Shown: in pieces, positions 58,577 to 64,000 of the stretch
How positions within the stretch are numbered: position 1 is the first letter of the stretch
How the letters are laid out: each line of letters starts with the position of its first letter
Source: Chamaelirium japonicum
Lineage: Eukaryota; Streptophyta; Magnoliopsida; Liliales; Melanthiaceae
Direction: 5' to 3'
Length of the DNA: 64,000 nucleotides
Assembly: GCA_947650365.1 (NCBI GenBank)
Contig: OX393552.1
Coordinates: 48,810,999-48,874,998, forward strand
The notes under the pieces: model-generated
Told to the model about the DNA's origin: nothing
Databases searched by the model: none
The model's input: only the letters and a program-made list of their open reading frames with translations
Position numbers and translations under genes: made by a program

Positions 58577-59194
58577 ATGGTTACGGAGAGCGCGATAAAG
58601 ATGATGCCGGGGATGGGGGTGAGGTCGATGATCGGCGGAGGCGATGGGTTCGCCGACGAGGATTTGGAGAAGGAGCTGGGCCTGATGCGCCGGGAGCAAC
58701 GACGGCAGGAGGTGAGCGATCGAGAGAGGGAGCTGAACCTCTACCGCAGCGGCTCCGCTCCCCCGACCGTCGAGGGCTCTCTCGCCGCCATGGGTGGGAT
58801 GTTCGGGAGGGACACCATCGGCGGCGTGACGGAGGAGGAGCTCCGGTCCGATCCGGCGTACCCCTCCTACTACTACTCGCACGTGAAACTGAACCCCCGG
58901 CTGCCGCCGCCTGTGCTCTCCAAGGAGGACTGGCGGTTCGCACAGAGGATCCAGACGGGGGGCTCGGCGCTGGGGGGGATAGGGGACAAGCGGAAAACCA
59001 GTCGAGCGGAGGAACAGGGCAGCAGCTCGCTGTTCTCGCTGCAGCCGGGGTTTAACGCACAGAAGGAGGAGTATGAGGTGGATCCAGGGAAGGGGACCGG
59101 TTCCGGGGAGTGGTTGGACAGGAGAGGAGATGGGCTGATTGGGTTGCCGGGGTTAACACTCGGGCGGCAGAAAAGTTTTGCTGATATCTTTCAG
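58577..59194 (+). CDS. PUM: Pumilio RNA-binding protein (plant group I), first coding exon
   Basis: The 206-aa exon matches the N-terminal (NABP-like) region of plant Pumilio proteins of the APUM1-6 group, which bind UGUA-type sites in 3' UTRs and repress translation or destabilise mRNA in the cytoplasm. Family hallmarks are DEDLEKELGLMRREQRR (27-43), RELNLYRSGSAPPTVEGS (51-68), LRSDPAYPSYYYSHVKLNPR (89-108), the LSKEDWRFAQR motif (114-124) and GRQKSFADIFQ at the end. The eight-repeat PUM-HD RNA-binding domain is encoded by later exons outside this window. I chose ATG 58577; an open frame extends 12 bases further upstream only through a GTG codon. The donor is CAG|GTGATC at 59195, phase 0. 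The exon is strongly GC-rich. Confidence 0.92.
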
Positions 59195-62100
59195 GTGATC
59201 TCTAGAGGCATAATATCCTCCTTTCATTTATCTTGTAGTATGCTCCTTTCAATTATCTTGTAGTATTCAGACCTCTATCTTCTTATAAATTTCTATTGTG
59301 GAAAGTGTGATGATGCTGTCTAAATATCATCCATTTTGACTCATTTTTTTTGAATTTTGCATTCATGTTTTGATATCTTAACCTTTTATGTATCATTTGC
59401 GTTTTGTTGGTCAATTGTGAGGTTCGTTGTTTATCATGATTTATCAATTCTTGTTTTACCTGACATATTGTTGTCACTTGTCAGTTGGTGTTCATCATTT
59501 ATACGTGTTGATATTCTTTTGTTTTCACCTTTGGTGTCGCTAGATAAATTTGATGCTTTAGCACATAGGAGTATTGATGCTTCTTGGAAGTCACAATCAA
59601 ACGAATGTCGATGCCGCTTTTTTCTAAGTCATGGTTGGGCATATAGAGAAAAGCTACAAGGGAAAATGTGAATTTTCTGAGGTTGTCGTAAAACCTCGAA
59701 CTCTTGATGGATCCAGATAGAGTCATAGTGATTAGTGAGTCGATCAAAGGTGGATAGTTTGTGTCGATTGTAGGAGTATTTTACTCCTTTTACAACTCCC
59801 CAGTTGTTTCTCTTGGTTGACAATGACGAATCTCCCTCTCCGAGTTGCCTTGAGAAAGTTCGCAAAATATCTTGGTTCCCAAGACAAGTCAAACACTCGA
59901 GGCGAAAGACAAATTAACAATAGTCATTACACTTCTTTGGTTCTAGGACCATGTATTTTGTATGGAGACATTAGGATCCTTCTATGTCTCCGTACCACCA
60001 TTATGCTCCACCCGCCCATAAATCTCGATCATGATCTCCTCTGATCCGTGAGACAACTGCAAGCGGGGTTGTTATGCCTCCATTACGTCGGATATCTTGT
60101 TTGTAATCTCCACGATCAACGGGATGCCCGTGTGCTGAACCGTTATGGTAAGGTGGATTAACTATTCCTGCTCCTTCGGCAGGTACGTGCTCCATCCTTC
60201 TATGCTGGCATCACTGTCCAGCAGGCCACGGTGCACCTACAATCATCCATATTCATTGAATTGTGTCGCTATTTGATTGGTTCTCTGTCTATCTTCATGG
60301 CCAATATACAACTTTATAGGTTGCACATGTTTTATGTATTATGTCGGTGTTGCTATTTATCTGCTCATTTTATACATTTAGGTTTCAATTGACTTTCTGC
60401 TGTTGTTTATGTTTCGAACCTCCTATCTCTTATCATACCCGTTAATTTTCCCCTAATTTTTCTTCAATTATCATCGCAATGCTGCCCTCTTTCTGGGTGT
60501 TGTTCATTAATCTGTTACCCACCGAATTATCATCACTTTGCCATTTTTAAACTATGAGAAACTTATAGATTTTCTTTTCCATCATATCTCAGTCCTGCCA
60601 TTAGCTTCCAAGTTCCAACCTTTTTAATTTTTTCTCATACATTCGATCCATTTCTTTCTCACTATGTAGCTACATGATCTTATGTTGTTTCACTCTATCA
60701 TGTAATACAATCCCTACTGAATTTATGCAACTACTGTACAAATCAAGTTGTGTTTATCCTTTTATGAAAGAGGAAAGAGTACACTAATCTTTATGTACAG
60801 GACACACTTATTGTGCTACGTGCCTCTCGCTATGCAATGGACTTGTAAGGATGCTAAATATCTTCATGGATGACTCCATAAACTTTCCTGACTCTCTAGA
60901 TGGAAACATAACTATCCCGTTCATACTCTTAGGGTTTTCTTCAACATCCTTCAAATTTGAAGTTATTGCAGTGACATTTAATTATGCATAATTGACGAAC
61001 GAGGAACTGCATATATAATTCAAGCATTTAACTACATTTAGCTGTAATTGTCATAAAATAAAGAACTTAATTTGAAGTGTATCGCTAAAAGACATCCTGA
61101 AATTTTATAAGGAAACTTGAGAATGTGGTTTGTCAACAACTTCTTAGTTACATTTTTCCATAAGTAGGATTATTGAAATTCGAATTTTTGAAACATGAAA
61201 TAAGGTGATGGGCGAACCATGTAATTAAACCATCTCGTAGTCGATTCATGATGCTCTACCTAGATTTGCTTGGATACATCAACCCCTTATCTAGCTAAAG
61301 GATTTTGTCTTTTTTCCGTTTTCAATTCATTAACTATCATATTTATTCTTAACGTCATACTTAGGTAGAGATTTTGGACACAAAACACTAACTCAAAAAA
61401 TGTGAAAAAGCGTTCATTGGCTGTAACTTGTGTTGTAATGCAATCATTAAAAACAATCCTTGGTTGTAGAAGAATTGAAGAACCAATTGGAAAAACTTTC
61501 TCGTAGTTGCTACTTCATGTAGTGTTTTCCTCTTTTGTCGGCTATGATCAAGGATGGAACTTCCAGATGGTCAAATGACAATTTTATATCTAATACTAAT
61601 AAACTAAAATGGAAGCATTTCAACCTGGTGGTGCCACGTGGAGCCCCCTCCGGAGAAAAAAAAAAGTCTTACCCCTACATGCGATCCTGTCCCCAAGAGC
61701 GGAGTGGCATTGCCCCCCCTCCTTGCAATTGCCTCCGTGCATCACACGGGGAAAAGGAAAGAAAAGAAGAAAGAAACGTACAACTCCTTCCTACTCGAGA
61801 ATGGACACGACATTGGACAGCTGTGATGTGCCAACTATTAATTATAGTGCGGAGCGATATCGTACCCTCTGTGCATCGCATGAGGTTAAGATCCTCCCCT
61901 CTTACGATTTTGTTTGAGCGAAGTGGGCATCGTCCCCATGCATCCGCATGGGTTTGGTACCTTGTTAGTTCATATTTTGTTAAAAATCATGGTTAGAACT
62001 TTGAAGGTTTAAATGTAGGTGTGATCCACTTGGGTTTGTGAGATGGTTGAAGATAAGTGCAATTTAGCTCGCAACTGGAGAATGCTTCGTGGCATTTTTG

Positions 62101-64000
62101 AACTTAAACCAAAATGATCATTTTTAATGAACATTCTGAGATTCTTATGCAGGTGGCAGCTGAAGCTAGTCCCATATCCTTCGCATGTAATCGATTCAAT
62201 TGTTGATCTTTTCCTAAGAAATTGTTATATGATTGACTCATTACTTGACCACACGTAGAGTGCCTCTCGATTGGAGGGAGGGAGAAGATCTCGATCGAAG
62301 GGAGAAAGAGGGTGTGATGAGACCACATGGAGGGGAGACAGGGTGGGGCCTAGCTCTGATACCATGTTACGATTCCCATACCCCCTCAAAAATGGTGATG
62401 AGAGGGAGGGGGCAATATAATATGAAGACATGAAACTCCCACCCCTTTACTGATGTGGGACTATACTCAACAGTAAAGCTTGCAAGTAACAGTGGAACTC
62501 TCACTGATTAGGCATAAACTTGTATGGAATTAAACCTCGAAATGAAGGGCGCCTGTGATAAACTTGTTGATTACATGTTAAACCTACTAGTCCTCTATCA
62601 TCTTTTCAAGACATTTTGATTGATTAAACTTTTATTTGATTATTAACTATTGTACATGGAAGATGATAAAATATGGAAAATGCCTAAGTTAAGCTCTTAG
62701 TAATGTTGAAGGAGTCGTGATATTTAGGAATAAATAGTATTTACTTCAAAGAATTAAATATAGGGATTGGAAAATAAAATATGATTAGGGGTGGCAAATG
62801 AGAAATAGATTTGGATGGTCAAATCTTTTTTCTTGTAAAAGTGATTTAGTAGTATATAAAAGCACCCCCTTTCTTGTATTGATTCATATTTGTGAACTTC
62901 TTTGTAAACTCCCTTAAAACCGTAGACCTTTCAAATTTTTTGATAAACATTTTATGAGTCTCTTGAATAGGTAAACTATTGAATAGTTTGATATATTCAT
63001 TTCCTTTATATAATCTAAAATTTGTTGATAATGTTTGTCCTACGTTGAACGGAATTTACTTGTTTTGTCCCATCTCAATTCCGTTTATCATCTCTTTCTT
63101 TTGCTAGTAAGTAACTGTATGAAGATATTTGATATAAAATAGTATCCATGATTAAGAAATACATGCTTGTGTCTTTGAAGTTATGCGAAACCTTGTTGAG
63201 TTATGATATTTTTTATAACATTTCGTTATTTTAATTTCATGTCTCAGTCTTTTTTCTTTACTTTTCTAGTATTTCTCATTGTTTTGGTTCATTTCTTCCA
63301 TTTGAGTTAAGGACTTACTTTGATTGTAATTATATGTATATGCATACCACATACATATACATATATACAACATACAAATCCATCTTAGGGAATATCTTAT
63401 GCGATTAGAATATGCTTTTTTAAAATTTTGGTGGCACTCCTTACCCAGGACCTTGGACTTTTGTTGTACTACACATGTTTAGACCATTTCTTTTGCTCAA
63501 TGCACAAGTTCATACCATATCAACTAATTCTTGCAGCTTCATCCTCACTTTGTGCAACTCAATACCTCCTATAATATTTTTTGTTTGTAGTTCTATGGTT
63601 ATTTTCCTCACATCCTCCAACATTTTCGTACTTCAACTTTCCAATACTTCTAATTTAATAATGATGTATTTTGTCGGATAGGTGCATATGTCGCATATGT
63701 GAAGCCCATATATAGAAATTATTGTGCGTAGTCCACACATGCAAGGAAGCACACATGTGGCCACACAAGTACTTGTGCGACGCCGACGCATACCTCCAAT
63801 GACAATATTTTTGAATGTTAGAATTGTGCGTCACATATGCGGTTCCAACTGTCATATTTTCGAACGTTGAAATTGTGCGTAAGCACAATACTAATAATAT
63901 TTTTTTCTATAAATCCCATCTCACTTCTCATTCTTCCTACATACTTCATCCATCATTCTCTTTCCCTCTACATTATACCCCCTTTCCCTCTCATTTTCAT
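59195..64000 (+). other. Pumilio intron 1, running past the window end
   Basis: No second exon of the family can be found in the remaining 4.8 kb, so the intron appears to be at least that long. It is AT-rich. It holds a TRIM-like LTR remnant at 62353-62472, short repeats, and a stretch at 61630-61950 with GC-rich low-complexity frames. No other gene is supported. If the intron ended earlier, a spliced exon resuming after SFADIFQ would be expected, and none is seen. Confidence 0.6.
62353..62472 (-). mobile_element. TRIM-like LTR plus primer-binding site remnant
   Basis: On the minus strand a 108-bp LTR-like sequence (TGTTGAGTATAG...CGTAACA, 62472-62365) is followed directly by TGGTATCAGAGC (complement of 62353-62364), the initiator-tRNA primer site. 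The LTR carries GTCCCACATCAGTAAAGGGG, like the complete TRIM at 29737-30104. The second LTR and target duplication are missing, so it is a truncated or rearranged copy. Confidence 0.7.

Overview
This is nuclear DNA of a flowering plant, most likely a monocot. The evidence is spliced genes with GT-AG introns, three conserved plant protein families, plant promoter motifs (TGGGCC-type site II elements and AAACCCTAA telo-boxes), and a dense load of plant transposon types. The 5' exons of all three genes are very GC-rich while later BRR2 exons are about neutral. That falling GC gradient is typical of monocots but does not prove the lineage, and no species can be named.

Three genes are supported. 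(1) BRR2/DExH12, the U5 snRNP 200-kDa spliceosomal helicase, runs on the + strand from 4675 to 20002 in four coding exons and encodes 2182 aa. All exon junctions are phase 0, and the second intron is 8.5 kb of nested repeats. (2) A single-exon RING-H2/DUF1117 E3 ubiquitin ligase (RDUF1/2 type) lies on the - strand at 39390-40535. (3) The first coding exon of a group-I Pumilio RNA-binding protein lies on the + strand at 58577-59194; the rest of that gene is beyond the window. The genes are unrelated housekeeping or regulatory loci and do not form a cluster.

The rest is repeat-rich. By region: 1-4500 holds a decayed minus-strand LTR retrotransposon, a (GA)n microsatellite, hAT-like GGGTC-rich repeats duplicated in tandem, and a small Mutator-like MITE. 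BRR2 intron 2 (7756-16299) holds hairpin elements, a hAT element, a Ty3-gypsy-like LTR element interrupted by a MITE, and a chain of hairpin elements separated by (TA)n. The region 20-39 kb holds a broken copia gag, a hAT MITE with a perfect 8-bp target duplication, a complete 368-bp TRIM retrotransposon with a perfect 5-bp target duplication, a second (TA)n/hairpin chain, and a local duplication in which one copy carries a Mutator-like element and the other is the related empty site. The region 41-57 kb holds a long palindrome, Harbinger-type and Helitron-type elements, hairpin arrays, and a hAT MITE nested inside a larger hAT element.

The most unusual feature is the repeated architecture of different hairpin elements joined end to end by (TA)n microsatellites, seen twice (12.6-13.5 kb and 34.6-35.6 kb), with one hairpin family present in both clusters and in a third place. 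Calls rest on reading the sequence only; family names of transposons rest on termini and target duplications, because no transposase gene is intact here.
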